A stretch of 64,000 bases of DNA from Rutstroemia sp. NJR-2017a BVV2 (taxonomy: Eukaryota > Ascomycota > Leotiomycetes > Helotiales > Rutstroemiaceae): positions 930,001 through 994,000 of the forward strand of contig NJPS01000010.1 of NCBI GenBank assembly GCA_002946415.1, in the 5' to 3' direction. The notes below the pieces were generated by a model. The model worked only from the letters and a program-made list of their open reading frames with translations. It did no database searches and was not told the DNA's origin. Shown here piece after piece: positions 46,893 to 57,857 of this stretch (its first letter is position 1; each line of letters begins with the position of its first letter). The position numbers were made by a program, and so were the translations under genes.

Positions 46893-47852
46893 TCTTAAAG
46901 GTTGTAGTTCCCCCTCCAAGTCCTCCACGCAATCCAGGATCTCCGATGAGATGTCGAGATGCTGTTGAAGAGAGAGTTGCGCCTGCGTTTGAGTAAGAAC
47001 GGACGCCACAGTGGATTGTTTGCGCCCGGGGTCGCGCGTAATGGTACCGTTGGTTGAGTGAGGTCTTGTGCCGAGCAATCTTCGGCAGGTCGAGCGATCG
47101 ATAGGATGAGCGACCGCAGCGATTAACTCGTAATGGATCGATTCGCGATAGTTTCGGATGGTTGATGGGGCTTTAATTCGTATGTTTGCTGGCTAATGAT
47201 CCAGGATGATGAAATATTATTGAGTGGAACTTTACACGCCTTACATTGAATTTCTCGCTAAAACCAACCAAGGCAAGGAAGGCAAGGAAGGCATTATCGG
47301 ATAAATATAGAATTTGTTGGCAATGGAAAATCAACGGATGACCATTGATAACGCACATCACAGTTCGCAAGAGCGGAATCTCACATTGGGATGGATAATG
47401 GAAGGGTATTTCTGGGGAAGAAGCTGTGATTGTACACAGTACACAGAATTGAGTGTTCGCACTCGTACAATTCGCCAGAGGAGGGCGGACGAGAGACTTT
47501 CAGCTTTTCTCTCCACAAGTGGGCAGTGCTGATAGCGGGAATCACGTGTGCAGGCTATCTCGCCGAGGTCCGCCATCTGACCAATCGCAATCGTCCCTGG
47601 AGCTCTGCGCCGATGTTTCAGAAGAGAGATAAACAATTTTTAGGGGAGGCAAGTCATCCAAAATCCTGTCGCGGTTCTAGGGTTCTAGGCGCACTTCGGC
47701 ACTTGATCCGACGCTGGGCCTGCTCGGTTTTCATCCCTCCTTTACCGACTTCTCAGATCAGACTGACGCCGGGAGGAGCCTCAATCCTTGACATCCTTCC
47801 GCATGTTTTCCCCGGAGACAGAAGTCTACAGAGTGCGAAGTACTTCGTATGT

Positions 47853-47897
47853 ATGGAGAGCATGGAGAGCATGGAGAGCATGGAGAGCATGGAGAAC
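47853..47897. repeat. Tandem repeat, 9-bp unit ATGGAGAGC, 5 copies
   Basis: Four exact copies (47853-47888) and one with a single change (ATGGAGAAC, 47889-47897). The unit length is a multiple of three, so it stays open in all frames; no gene is supported here. Confidence 0.9.
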
Positions 47898-49230
47898 ATC
47901 CATCCATTCAGCTGCATCATGGATCCTGCTTCCCATCCCGTACGCTCGTGCATACTGTACCAGCTCCGTACTCGTCCCTGTCTTACCAGGATTAGCTCCC
48001 ATGCACGATTGCGTGAATGTCGCGCAGTGAAAAGAATTCTCACTCTCGCTTTTCCTCCCCACACTAAAGCTGCTCTCAGGCTCCGGATTTATATTGTGCC
48101 TAAGGTTCCACGCATTAAACAGCCATTGCAACTCCCCCAGATTGTACCCCTCGTGCTCTCCTCTTAAATTAACTCGTGTCTGGAACTACCTACCCACTAC
48201 AGCTTCCACTGCCCTGTCGATCTATCGACGATGGATATGGGACGCCTGCGCGGAAACTCATACATAGTTAACATTCAGGGCGTTTGTTCTAGACTGCGCG
48301 CCACACCGGAATTTCCGGATCTGAGGTTCGCTCTATGCCAACTACACATGGTTCTTGCTGCCAGTTGCAACCTGGGTACCGCCTATAATCTTTCTAGTAT
48401 ATATTGTGGCTTTCCGGGTTGACGAGTTTGGTAGACGGTGCAGATCTCAACATAACATTTCGCAAGCCAACCTGGCCGTTTGTGGTACACACAGTCGAGA
48501 TATCGGTAGCACACAGCATCATAATGGCTTACCAGACCTGGCCGCCATTTTATTCCGACGTCCGCAGCTTTAAAGTGTATATCATCAATATATTGAAATC
48601 AAGGGTGGCTGCATTTTGCATTCTGGGAGAAGAAACAGACGGAGAGGTACAAAAGGGCTACGATCGGCAATCTCGAGAGTCGAGACACAAGGGTTTCAAC
48701 CTAATGGGGACCTGGTTGATGATAACATCCCGCTTGTGGCACCTAACAGACCTTCATTGTTGAGAACACACACTTTCATATCTGGCGGAGACGCTGGATA
48801 TCAAGTAGCCAAGATTCGCCGTCAGCTCCTTGGCATGATGGCATCGACAACTAAGATGCTCGGGTAGGCTTGCTTGGTGCTCCTGTGTAATCTGCATTCT
48901 ATATGACGAGCAGCATACTAGCTTCACAGCACTTCAAGTACTCTGAGTACAACTTGATCTTTGGTGGTACAAGCTAAATTCTACCTCGATGCTGGGAGCG
49001 CTTGGATGATATGTTCACGACTCATCACAGTGGTAAGTCAAAACCTACTCCATCTAAGATATAGTTATACAAAAGGACAATCTTCCTTTCGATCCACGTA
49101 GCTGAAAGCATTATCATCCACGTTGGCTCCTGTCAGCAATTGAATATACATACGTTTTGCGTGGTTAGATGATCTAGATATCAAAGTGCTTGCTCTGGGA
49201 TGAAGTTCATCAGCACATGGAAATCACACT

Positions 49231-49263
49231 GCGAACACATCGCGAACACATCGCAAACACATT
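49231..49263. repeat. Tandem repeat, 11-bp unit GCGAACACATC, 3 copies
   Basis: Two exact copies and a third with two changes (GCAAACACATT). It lies in the gene-free stretch. Confidence 0.85.
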
Positions 49264-50230
49264 AAACGCCCGCCATGATGGTAGACGGACAGCGGCTCTT
49301 CCGAAGCCACTAAGCATTAGATCCCAGAGATCGAGATACCAGTTCGGAGCTTTTTGACTCGGATGTTAGACGGCGTGGCTGACACAGTAATCAGTGAGCT
49401 TTTTTCCGTCACTAAGCTTTAGATATAGTCGACCCTGGCATGGAGTTTGTACTACTAAAGTATAAACTCCTGGCTAGTCAGTCTTCTCCCTCTATCTTTT
49501 TAAAGCTACAAATAGCTTAGGAATGAGATGTCACCGCAGAGCTCCAAATAAGTAGCTTTCTTGGTGCAGAGTGGCTAGCTGAGAATTTCTGTCAATGCCA
49601 AATCTACTTGAAAAGCATGGATGCCAAAGTCAACTTGCACGTAACATGTGTTTTTCATGGAGGAATCTTGTGTTGCTTTGCATCCAGATCTAGAATCAAA
49701 TGGAGCCTTGAAACCAGATGATTGTCGTTGTTCCTACATGCGAGATACGAGCGCCACTGAGTCGATGTCAATTCCGAGCAACGAAATCGGTAAATATTCG
49801 TCTGATTAGAAAAGTCCGGAATACGACCAGGTCAAAGAGTTTCTGTGCCTCCAAGCGTTGGGTCGTCGGCGAAACTGGGTAGCTCGCAACTAGCTTTGCA
49901 CAAGTTTGCGGTAGGCACCAATCCAAATTCCATAGCGAGTGCATTGCCTTGTGTTGGTATTAATTATAGAACAAGAAGAGCAGCAACTGTTGAGCTACCC
50001 AGCCGTGTAAGTGAAGACACGAGAGTGGAGCAGGTCAAAGAAACGATTCGACATTGCAGCTTCCCAATCTTCCAGAGCTGACATGTGCAGTTTCTGCTGC
50101 ATATTTCACAGCATTCAAGAAAAGCGCTCTCTGGATTCGCCGGGGATATTGCTTATATTTGATGGTAACCTTGAACACACACGGTAATGACGATGCAAGC
50201 ACAGAACTAGGCAGGTATGTGTAACTCGCC

Positions 50231-50340
50231 AACGGAAAACGGAAAACGGAAGGCGGGACGGGGGATGTGGGAGTGGGAGTAGGAGTGGGATGTGATGCGA
50301 GATGTGGGAGGTAGGAGGTCGAAGGTCGAAGGTCGACGAA
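50231..50340. repeat. Polypurine mosaic with GGAAAAC, GTGGGA and GGTCGAA repeats
   Basis: A G/A-rich plus strand of about 110 bp made of short direct repeats, including GGTCGAA in three near-copies at 50317-50337. About 80 bp further right a second short array of ACAGCTAC-like units follows (50408-50445). Confidence 0.75.
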
Positions 50341-51221
50341 GAAAGGGCTGTATGGGAGAGAAGCACCGGAGGTAACTGTAACTTTGACATCTCTCAGACC
50401 TTTGTGTTTCTGCAGCTACAGCTACAGTTACAGCGACAGTTACCCACACCTGCATGGCACGAGAGCAAGATAGATCGGAACCAGCAACCATACATCTTAT
50501 CCAAGTTCCTATTTGATATTCCAATAAGTCTTGTTATATATTCCCCGGGTTTCATTGTATCTCTCATTATTTTGATGTTCAGCTGAATTTCAACCACACC
50601 TCATAGCTGATGGATGACCTTCCTCGTCTTTGACCTACCTTCGTACCACATTCTACAACACATTTCAAGCAATTCTCCTTCAGGACATTCTCCAAAGCTG
50701 TTACCTATTTAGAGACATCTTAATTAAATTCTTCTCAACCTCTCTTCGCAAAGTTCCAAGCTCCTCGGTACTGATACTGCCAGACTTGGAACGGGTTTTC
50801 ACTTCAGATTTCAACACTCGTCCGTCCAGTACACAACGTGCTCGGCAGAAGTTGCTTTCTTCTTTTCAGAAGTTATCCTAGTCTTTTCAAACCGGTCCAA
50901 GCCCCTCCAGCCGTTCTTGGTTCCTGAACTAAATCCAAGATCCGCATACTACGCAGCACTATATCATTCTTCACTTTTTCGCCGAGCCTACCAGCGAGAC
51001 GGGTCGATATTAGAGCAGCCACAAAGATCCACCTAGATCATCGACAATATATACCACGATAGGAACTCCAGGCCGGTCCGAGCCTTTCCAATAAGGGCTT
51101 ACAGTACGAAAATGTCTAGTTAGTGTCGCGGACAGTCAAGACTCTCAGATACTCAAAGTCTTCATTTCCAGCACTTCACATCCACATCAGCAGTTCTATA
51201 CTTTCACCTTCTCTTGCAACG

Positions 51222-52087
51222 ATGTCGATATTCTCGAGGATCAAGAAGTCCAAGAACGCTGCAAAGCAGCACAAGGAGCAGGTAGCTGCGGACCAAGACC
51301 ACCAAAAGAAAGTGGAGGAGGCAACTACCAAAGTGCCATACAAACATATTCCCACTCACGCTGCAATTGACGCACTTTCGGGAGCACCATCGAGCTGGAA
51401 GAACGAGGATCGACCAAGAATCAGAGAACAGCACAAACGGAGAAGTCAGATGACTATTAGCCGTACAAGCAGCGCTATTTCCAACACGTCGTACATCAAT
51501 ACCACACCTACAGAAGCGCCTCCTCTTCCACGCAACAGTAGTTACTCCAGCTACAATCCCACGTGGAACGACCGTGGTGATGCGTCCTACCTTAACAAAC
51601 CAATTTCTCAACACAAGAGGCAGAAGCCATCGAAGGGACATTCTTATACTGATTCAGGCATTGGTCGTAGCCCTTTGAGCAGCAATGTCAACAGCGAAAG
51701 TAAGCTCAGATTTTACACTGCCGAGATATTAATGAACAAGAATACTAACTAGATAACACAGATGAATTCTCTCTCCCAAGCTCCGGCACCAGTACATCCT
51801 CATCTTCAGACAGTCTCGAGATCACTATCACAAAAGCGCCACCAAAACTTCAAGAGCGTGGATCGTACCTGTCTTACAAACCTCAGCCAACAGTCTTTGG
51901 GGACGCAGATATTTTCGCTCATTTGCACACAAGTACCAGCAGAAAAGTGGGCGAAGCACCAACTTGCGAATCACCACCACCACTTGTGCCAAAGATCCCC
52001 GAATCAATCCTCGTCGCAGAGGAAGCCAAGCAACGCAAGAAATGGAGTCTAATGGGCAAACATACATCAGGCGCAGTTGCTGTCTAA
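51222..52087 (+). CDS. Conserved-looking fungal protein of unknown function, 267 aa
   Basis: Exons: 51222-51699 and 51762-52087; the second exon lies in a frame without an ATG of its own and is recovered only by splicing (N at the junction, then EFSLPSSGTS). The protein starts MSIFSRIKKSKNAAKQHKEQ (basic, amphipathic). A block at about 47-75, PYKHIPTHAAIDALSGAPSS then WKNEDRPRIREQHKRRS, looks strongly conserved in my recollection of other Pezizomycotina. The rest is Ser/Thr/Pro-rich and disordered, with an APPLPRNSSY proline motif and a short acidic-hydrophobic part (FGDADIFAHL). It ends with a basic EEAKQRKKWSLMGKH. No membrane segment or enzyme motif is seen. Function unknown; a regulatory or adaptor role would be a guess. 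Confidence 0.8.
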
Positions 52088-54196
52088 TTTCCCCTGTTCA
52101 GCTTGTCCTCGGAACGCAACTTTCTTCTCATATTGCCAACCCATAGGCTGAGAAAGATAACGGAAGGCTGCATGAATCTAATCTATATCAGGGAACTTTC
52201 TTCGACGGTCATCTCCCATGCTCTGTGATTGCAGCAGATGGGAACCTGCATATGTAGCATGACATTCGGTTACAGCGCAGTGTCAATCCACGTGTTTCGG
52301 GCTCTCGGCTCTATCTGCCTAGCTCACATCCATATGTATCTGACTATTCCGTCTTGTTCTCTTTTTGATCTTTATATTTAATGTTGTACATGTTTTTAGA
52401 CATGGAGACACCATCAACAATGGAGTACAAGCATCTCGTTGTGGATATGTTAATTTAAGTGCGGAGAAGGGATAAATAGACACGATGATCTCCTGCACCA
52501 TGCATGTATGTTCTACAAAGCATGAAGAATCGAGAGGGAAGGATAGAAGAGCAAGGGGAACTAGTATCAGATGGATATTATCAGTGTATAGGCGCAATAA
52601 GGCCAGCTCAGGGCAGTACTGGAGTTCACATATATTTCATTCTAGGCAGTGTTCCCCTTTTGCTAGAGGGTTGCTAGATGGCTGTGGTGTTTTCTTTTTC
52701 TTCCTTTGATGAGTTCTTTGCTGTTCGATAATGATGCTGAAATGACTTGGGCAGATGAGCATCTTTATTCACGACGTGAGGGGAATACTGCGATGGCTCG
52801 CTGGGTAATAATGTAATAAGGGATTCATACACGATATATCAAAGAATGACATACTTCTCTTCAATGTACTTCGGCATCCATGTGTATACTGAAATGGGCC
52901 ACCAAGTCCTCATGAACTCACATCCCCAACTTCTATCTCCTCGTGGGGTCAGATCCAATTCTCTTACCCAAGCATGATATCCTATGCAACTTTGCACATA
53001 ATGTAGAAGCCATCCAATGCACGCATCCTGTACAAATCTCATCATCATTAAACTTATAACTCGGACTCCAACAACCCGCATTGATCACATCTTAACCTCA
53101 TACCCACCTTCATACCCACCCAAACCCGCACCTCACTTGAGATATAGATAACAGCCAATCCATCTGCATCTAACTATGCGTTCCCATCCCATTCCATCTC
53201 ACCATCCTCATCTGAAGCACAAAGGTCAACTCAGCCCATTGCTGTTACCTCAACATCCAATTTTCTCACGCTCTTAAGACTTCGAGTCTCGGGGGAGTGG
53301 AAGTAATGCCTTTCCCTTCCCTGCTCTCCTATTATTCCATCCCATCCCCTCCCCTTTCCTCGCATCCCCTTCCTCCCATACATACATACATACATACAGC
53401 TCATACAGCTCATACAAACCTCACCCCACCCCACGCAATTCATTAACCACACCAACAAGAAGAAACCCCAGATCCGAACACCTCTGATTCAATGCACTCA
53501 ACCGATGGGTGAGCAACTAGCCAGAGATAAGACGAAAGAAGCCCGTTCTATGTTTCTCGGTCTTGCTTTGCCTCGTCCTCTCGCATGCAGTCAAACGGGA
53601 TTTCATGACTCGCTTCCGTCGCCTCGGCGTTTGCTCCGTTTAACTGTCCCTTTTGCCCGTCTGTGAGATTGCAGTATGTATTTATGCTCGTGCGATACAA
53701 AATATACACGATGCCTGCCTCCTGAGTAGCTTCTTCGCACTGGCGACGAGGAAGGTTACTTGCACCTACGCTCAAGATAGGTATGTTTAAACTAAAGACA
53801 GAGCCCACAAATGTCCACAAATGCACAACACTATGACAAGGACAGTACGGAACAGAATAAGCAGATTGAAAAGGATATGTAGGTATTAATTAATTGTTAC
53901 TTCCAGCATCCAACTCTAAGTTTTGGACGTGGTAGTAAAGTCTTCTATAGAGGAAAGTCCTTTGGAAACACCGGTTCGCCCATGCGCTTTTGTGATAGTC
54001 AACTCGGTAAAAGCTGAGCATTTGCTCACTCCGTTCACCGAGTCCCTGATCACCATTACCCAGTAATAGTTATCTTCTCATCTCTCATCTCTCATATCTT
54101 TGATCGATCACCTCTCGGTCCTCAACTTTCCACCCCAAATTCCTATATATACAACCGTGCACGTCGCTTATTGCCCGTACACCTGCTCGCTAGAGC
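52088..54196. other. Gene-free stretch, 2.1 kb
   Basis: Between the unknown-protein gene and the ERG25 3' end. Frames stay under 93 codons. It holds a CATA microsatellite (53377-53398, listed). No RNA gene recognised. Confidence 0.45.
53377..53415. repeat. CATA microsatellite plus two AGCTCATAC copies
   Basis: Five CATA units from 53377 to 53396, running into two exact AGCTCATAC copies at 53398-53415. Confidence 0.9.
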
Positions 54197-55229
54197 TTAT
54201 AGAGCCTTCTTGCTGACTTTTGCCTCCTTTTCGAGCTTCTTCTCACGTCTTCTCTTGGCAGCCTCTGGTCCGGACTCGGTGTCTAGCATGTAATCCCACC
54301 ATCTGAAGCTGGAGGCATAGTTGCCAATGAATTTCTCGTGATGAATGTCGTGGTGTTGAGCACCGGCCCAGAAGGGCAAGAAGTGGTGCAGACTCCATGG
54401 GAATTCGTATCCGCTGTGAGCATCAACAGCTTGGAAAACTCTCAACACAATCCAGATGTACATGGTCAAGATGTGCAAGTTTCCGGTAAGCATACACCAG
54501 AGAATAGGCGATCCTACGGTTCCGAGACCAAGAACCATGACTTCGATGGGCGAGGCATACTCAGCGGCGAGTCCAAATGGCGCACTGTACTGATGGTGGA
54601 TCTTGTGGATTTTCTTGTACAGCCAACCTTGGTGCATGGCGCGGTGCATCCAGTAGTGCCATGTGTCTTCCAAAACGAAGAAGATAGCTACTTGGTATGC
54701 GATAGTTGTAAGAGCTGGGAATGGTACATCGGTACCCATGCCGAAGTATTTTGCCATGGGGTGGAAGAGGACGATCTGAGGTAATTCGACGGTGAAGTGA
54801 CTAAGAAGGACGAGTTTCGTGCATTGCCATTGTTCAAGGGCTGTTGGAATTTTGTTCTGTTGCAGTAGACGTTAGTACATGTGCGGGTGTGACGATGATT
54901 GGCTGTTGATGTTTACCCCTTGAATCTTGTATTTGTCGAAGTATGGTATATGGGCGATGATAATCCAGGGCAAACTTCGTCCAAAGTAGAAGAACTCGTG
55001 CATGCAGAAGCTCATGATACCTGTCGCAAGGACATCATTTTGCATGTACGCGTACCAACTCTGGGAGACGTTATCAGTATTTGTTGTGCTATGAAGATGC
55101 ATCCGAAGCACTTACAGCCCAGAGGCGCTCAAAGATGTTGAGATGAATGTTGTACTTTGAAAGTTCATCGTAAATGCCCAAGAAGGTCTCGGGCCTTGCG
55201 GCGAGGGTGGAATTCGACAGATATTCCAT
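54197..55229 (-). CDS. ERG25: C-4 methylsterol oxidase (ERG25), 305 aa
   Basis: Exons: 55229-55116, 55060-54917, 54856-54197. The last intron has a perfect TACTAAC branch site. The protein is a membrane di-iron hydroxylase: membrane helices in the first 140 residues, then the three His boxes HRAMH (with WHYWM before it), HKIHH and [20 protein letters not shown] is a family marker. The C-terminus is Lys-rich (ending KVSKKAL), a possible ER-retrieval signal. Family role: oxidises the C-4 methyl groups of sterol intermediates in the ER with Erg26 and Erg27. It lies head-to-head with ERG1 across 1125 bp. Confidence 0.96.
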
Positions 55230-55517
55230 GGTGAAGAGGATGTGACAGATGGTTTGAAGGTGTAACCAAGCAGGAAGAAGAGGTGAGAAGGACGTGGAGG
55301 TGTAGAAGTAGAAATGGAGATTGGAAGATTGAGGATTGAGGATTGTCGAATTATTTTTAAGATTAGCCCAGCTAACACTGCACTCTGCACGTCGAACCAC
55401 AACTGGGCTATCGGAAGGCTTCGAATCCGGCAGCAGTAACTATTAATTGCTTAGCGGGACTGCTGCATACCGGGACTAGGGCGTTAATGGAATAGCGCGA
55501 TCAACAATTGCAGGACT

Positions 55518-55523
55518 CACGTG
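55518..55523. promoter_or_regulatory. E-box CACGTG in the ERG25/ERG1 promoter
   Basis: A perfect palindromic CACGTG, 289 bp before the ERG25 start. Binding by a bHLH sterol regulator is inference only. Confidence 0.4.
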
Positions 55524-56030
55524 TTTTGCTGCTGCGATTAGGAAGTGAAGTTCGCGGATTCCGGCGAAGTGGCCAGTGGTGGCTACGTACCCCTTTTTGC
55601 ACTTCGCCCTGCAACGATTTTCTGCCCTTTTTCGTTTCTAGGGCGAGTGCTAGTGCCTGGTGCTAGTGCTTCCTTTCCCCTTCCGCTCCCCTTCCTCGAT
55701 GCCAAGACATGAAATGGTGTAATCTTCACCTTTATCGGGACTCTCCGCCAATGACAGTTTCGTGTGATAACCGATTTCGTCTACCGCCACACCCATCTCC
55801 ACATTCACAAGCTGTGCCCTGAGTTTCCTCACCGTTCCAAATTCCAGAAAAAATGTAACAGGGATGTGCTACCAGACGATGAGCATGAGAACAAGATGAG
55901 GGAAACGAGGGTAGCAGGAGGCTAGAATGAATACTTCGTACTGGTAGGGTCTGGGAAGGCTATGAAGGCTATGAAGCCTATGAAAATATCGTAAGACTCT
56001 CGGATGCTTACTGGTCAATGGAAATATTAT

Positions 56031-56096
56031 CAGTTCATACTCAGTCCATACTCATCCTCAGTTCATACTCAGTCCATACTCATCCTCAGTTCATAT
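56031..56096. repeat. 28-bp tandem repeat, about 2.3 copies
   Basis: The unit starts CAGTTCATACTCAGTCC and ends ATACTCATCCT; copies at 56031-56058 and 56059-56086 are identical, and a partial third starts at 56087. It contains an inner half-repeat (TTCATACTCA / TCCATACTCA), so it is built of smaller TCATACTCA-like steps. It lies about 260 bp upstream of the ERG1 start. Confidence 0.9.
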
Positions 56097-56354
56097 CTCA
56101 TCCTTCAACATCAATCAGCTCATAGTCACCCAAACGAGCTTCTGCACATTCACACTGCACACCGAGTTCGTTGATTGCTCCTTCTAATTTGCAGAACTCT
56201 ACGAAAGTACGACGTATTGACCACCCAACATTAGACTAAAGACCTGGCTCCTAGCTTTCAATCTCCCTCCCGATTGTCTATTCCTTTCATTCCCCACCAT
56301 CACGCTCCTCCTCCTCCCTCCTCAACCTCCTCGACATCCTACACATAATACATA

Positions 56355-57857
56355 ATGTCACCACTATATACGGTGCAGAAGGCGAACGAAGAAAGACGGC
56401 GTGTTCATCACGAGGCAGACGTGGTTGTAGTTGGAGCTGGGGTGTTTGGATGCGCAATAGCCTTTGCATTGGCGAAACAAGGCCGAAGTGTATTACTACT
56501 AGAACGATGGCTCAAAGAGCCCGATCGCATAGTTGGAGAATTGCTACAACCCGGCGGCGTATCCGCACTCGAGAAGCTCGGCCTTGTGCAATGTCTCGAA
56601 GATATTGACTCTATAGTTGTCAAAGGTTACGAAGTCCACTATCACGGTAAACCAGTCACTATTCCATATCCTAAGATCGCGGGCGCTGCAGCCGAAGGAG
56701 GCATTGCGGATTCGAAGAACGAGAAGAGCTCCAGACCGGAGGGCAGGAGTTTTCACCATGGCCGATTTATTTCCCAGTTGCGCAAAGCGTGTGCCAGTCA
56801 ACCAAATATTACAATTGTCGAGACGGAAGTCACAGATACGATAACTGGAGGAGCTCACGATCCACAAGTTCTGGGAGTACACTCTCGAACGACAAACCCC
56901 AGGACAGGAGAGAAGGAAGCGGATTGTTACTTTGGTCAACTTACTATTATCGCTGACGGCTATGCATCTAAATTCCGCAAACAATACATCGGCAAGGCGC
57001 CAGTCATCAAGAGCAAATTCTACGCCCTCGAATTAATAGATTGTCCTATGCCAGCACCCAATCATGGCATTGTCGTTCTCAGCGATGCTTCCCCAGTCCT
57101 CCTCTACCAAATCGGCACACACGAAACCCGCGCTCTAATCGATATTCCTAATAATATTCCTGCCGCTTCTCCTGCGGCAGGCGGAGTTGTCGCATACATC
57201 AAGAATGTGGTTCTTCCAATCCTCCCTCCACAGGTGCGGCCTTGTTTCGTCGACGCCCTCGCAGATGGAAAGATACCCCGCAGCATGCCCAACTCCTGGC
57301 TTCCTCCCTCAACTCAACAACAAAAAGGCATTATCCTTCTCGGCGACGCCATGAACATGAGACATCCTTTAACCGGCGGCGGCATGACTGTTGCCTTCAA
57401 CGACGTCGTGCTCCTTTCCTCTCTGCTATCGCCCGAAAAGATCCCCTCTCTCAGCGATTCCGCAGCCATCACTTCCGCGATGAAAGAATTCCACTGGAAA
57501 CGCAAGAACCTCTCATCCATCATCAACATCCTCGCACAGGCTCTTTACTCTCTCTTTGCAGCCAACGACCCACAACTCAAAGCTTTACAAAAAGGGTGTT
57601 TCTACTATTTCCAAAAGGGAGGAAATTGTATAGATGGGCCTGTGGGATTGTTGGCGGGCATCATTAGACAGCCATTTGTGCTCTTCTACCACTTCTTTGC
57701 AGTGGCATTGCTGAGTATTTGGATTGTGCTGCAAGAGACTGTCGGAAGTTTGTTAGAGATCTGGAAGATCCCGTTGGCATTGGAGAAGAGCGTCGGTATT
57801 TTCTGGAAGGCCTGTGTGGTGATCTTCCCATTTATCTTCAGTGAAATAAGGAGTTAG
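56355..57857 (+). CDS. ERG1: Squalene monooxygenase (squalene epoxidase, ERG1), 500 aa
   Basis: Single exon from ATG 56355 to TAG 57855-57857. The N-terminal FAD dinucleotide-binding motif VVVVGAGVFGCAIA (residues 23-36) is followed by LLLERW, GELLQPGGVSALEKLGL, and the second FAD motif GDAMNMRHPLTGGGMTVAFND. Two C-terminal hydrophobic segments (VLFYHFFAVALLSIWIVL and the last 25 residues) anchor it to ER or lipid droplets. Family role: FAD/NADPH-dependent epoxidation of squalene, the target of allylamines such as terbinafine. Length is usual for the family. It is divergently paired with ERG25, another oxygen-requiring sterol enzyme. Confidence 0.97.
   Translation: MSPLYTVQKANEERRRVHHEADVVVVGAGVFGCAIAFALAKQGRSVLLLERWLKEPDRIVGELLQPGGVSALEKLGLVQCLEDIDSIVVKGYEVHYHGKPVTIPYPKIAGAAAEGGIADSKNEKSSRPEGRSFHHGRFISQLRKACASQPNITIVETEVTDTITGGAHDPQVLGVHSRTTNPRTGEKEADCYFGQLTIIADGYASKFRKQYIGKAPVIKSKFYALELIDCPMPAPNHGIVVLSDASPVLLYQIGTHETRALIDIPNNIPAASPAAGGVVAYIKNVVLPILPPQVRPCFVDALADGKIPRSMPNSWLPPSTQQQKGIILLGDAMNMRHPLTGGGMTVAFNDVVLLSSLLSPEKIPSLSDSAAITSAMKEFHWKRKNLSSIINILAQALYSLFAANDPQLKALQKGCFYYFQKGGNCIDGPVGLLAGIIRQPFVLFYHFFAVALLSIWIVLQETVGSLLEIWKIPLALEKSVGIFWKACVVIFPFIFSEIRS

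Larger units (their letters stand above)
46893..51221. other. Gene-free, repeat-studded stretch, 4.3 kb
   Basis: The largest gap of the window. It begins with the PSY2 promoter (about 46893-47300). The longest frame (47430-48167, plus) has no early ATG and contains a 9-bp tandem repeat; it shows no domain. Short tandem repeats occur at 47853-47897, 49231-49263 and 50231-50340. The last 500 bp before 51222 are pyrimidine-rich and probably a long promoter/5' leader for the gene that follows. No tRNA, LTR, transposase or intron-linked exons recognised. Confidence 0.5.
55230..56354. promoter_or_regulatory. Shared divergent promoter, ERG25 / ERG1
   Basis: 1125 bp between the two start codons. An E-box CACGTG is at 55518-55523, the kind of site basic helix-loop-helix sterol regulators (SREBP/SrbA) can bind. 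Two tandem repeats lie nearer ERG1: 9-bp AAGGCTATG in three copies at 55956-55982 and a 28-bp unit at 56031-56096. A pyrimidine-rich leader precedes the ERG1 ATG. No exact SrbA consensus or Upc2 TCGTATA site was found by eye. Confidence 0.5.

Noticed and set aside
47430..48167. 245-codon plus-strand frame
   Set aside because: Begins at a non-ATG codon, contains the 9-bp tandem repeat, is Arg/Ser/Pro-rich without any domain, and the opposite strand is equally open.
53377..53415. Repeats considered as a CRISPR or telomere array
   Set aside because: Units of 4-9 bp without spacers; simple microsatellite in a eukaryotic genome.
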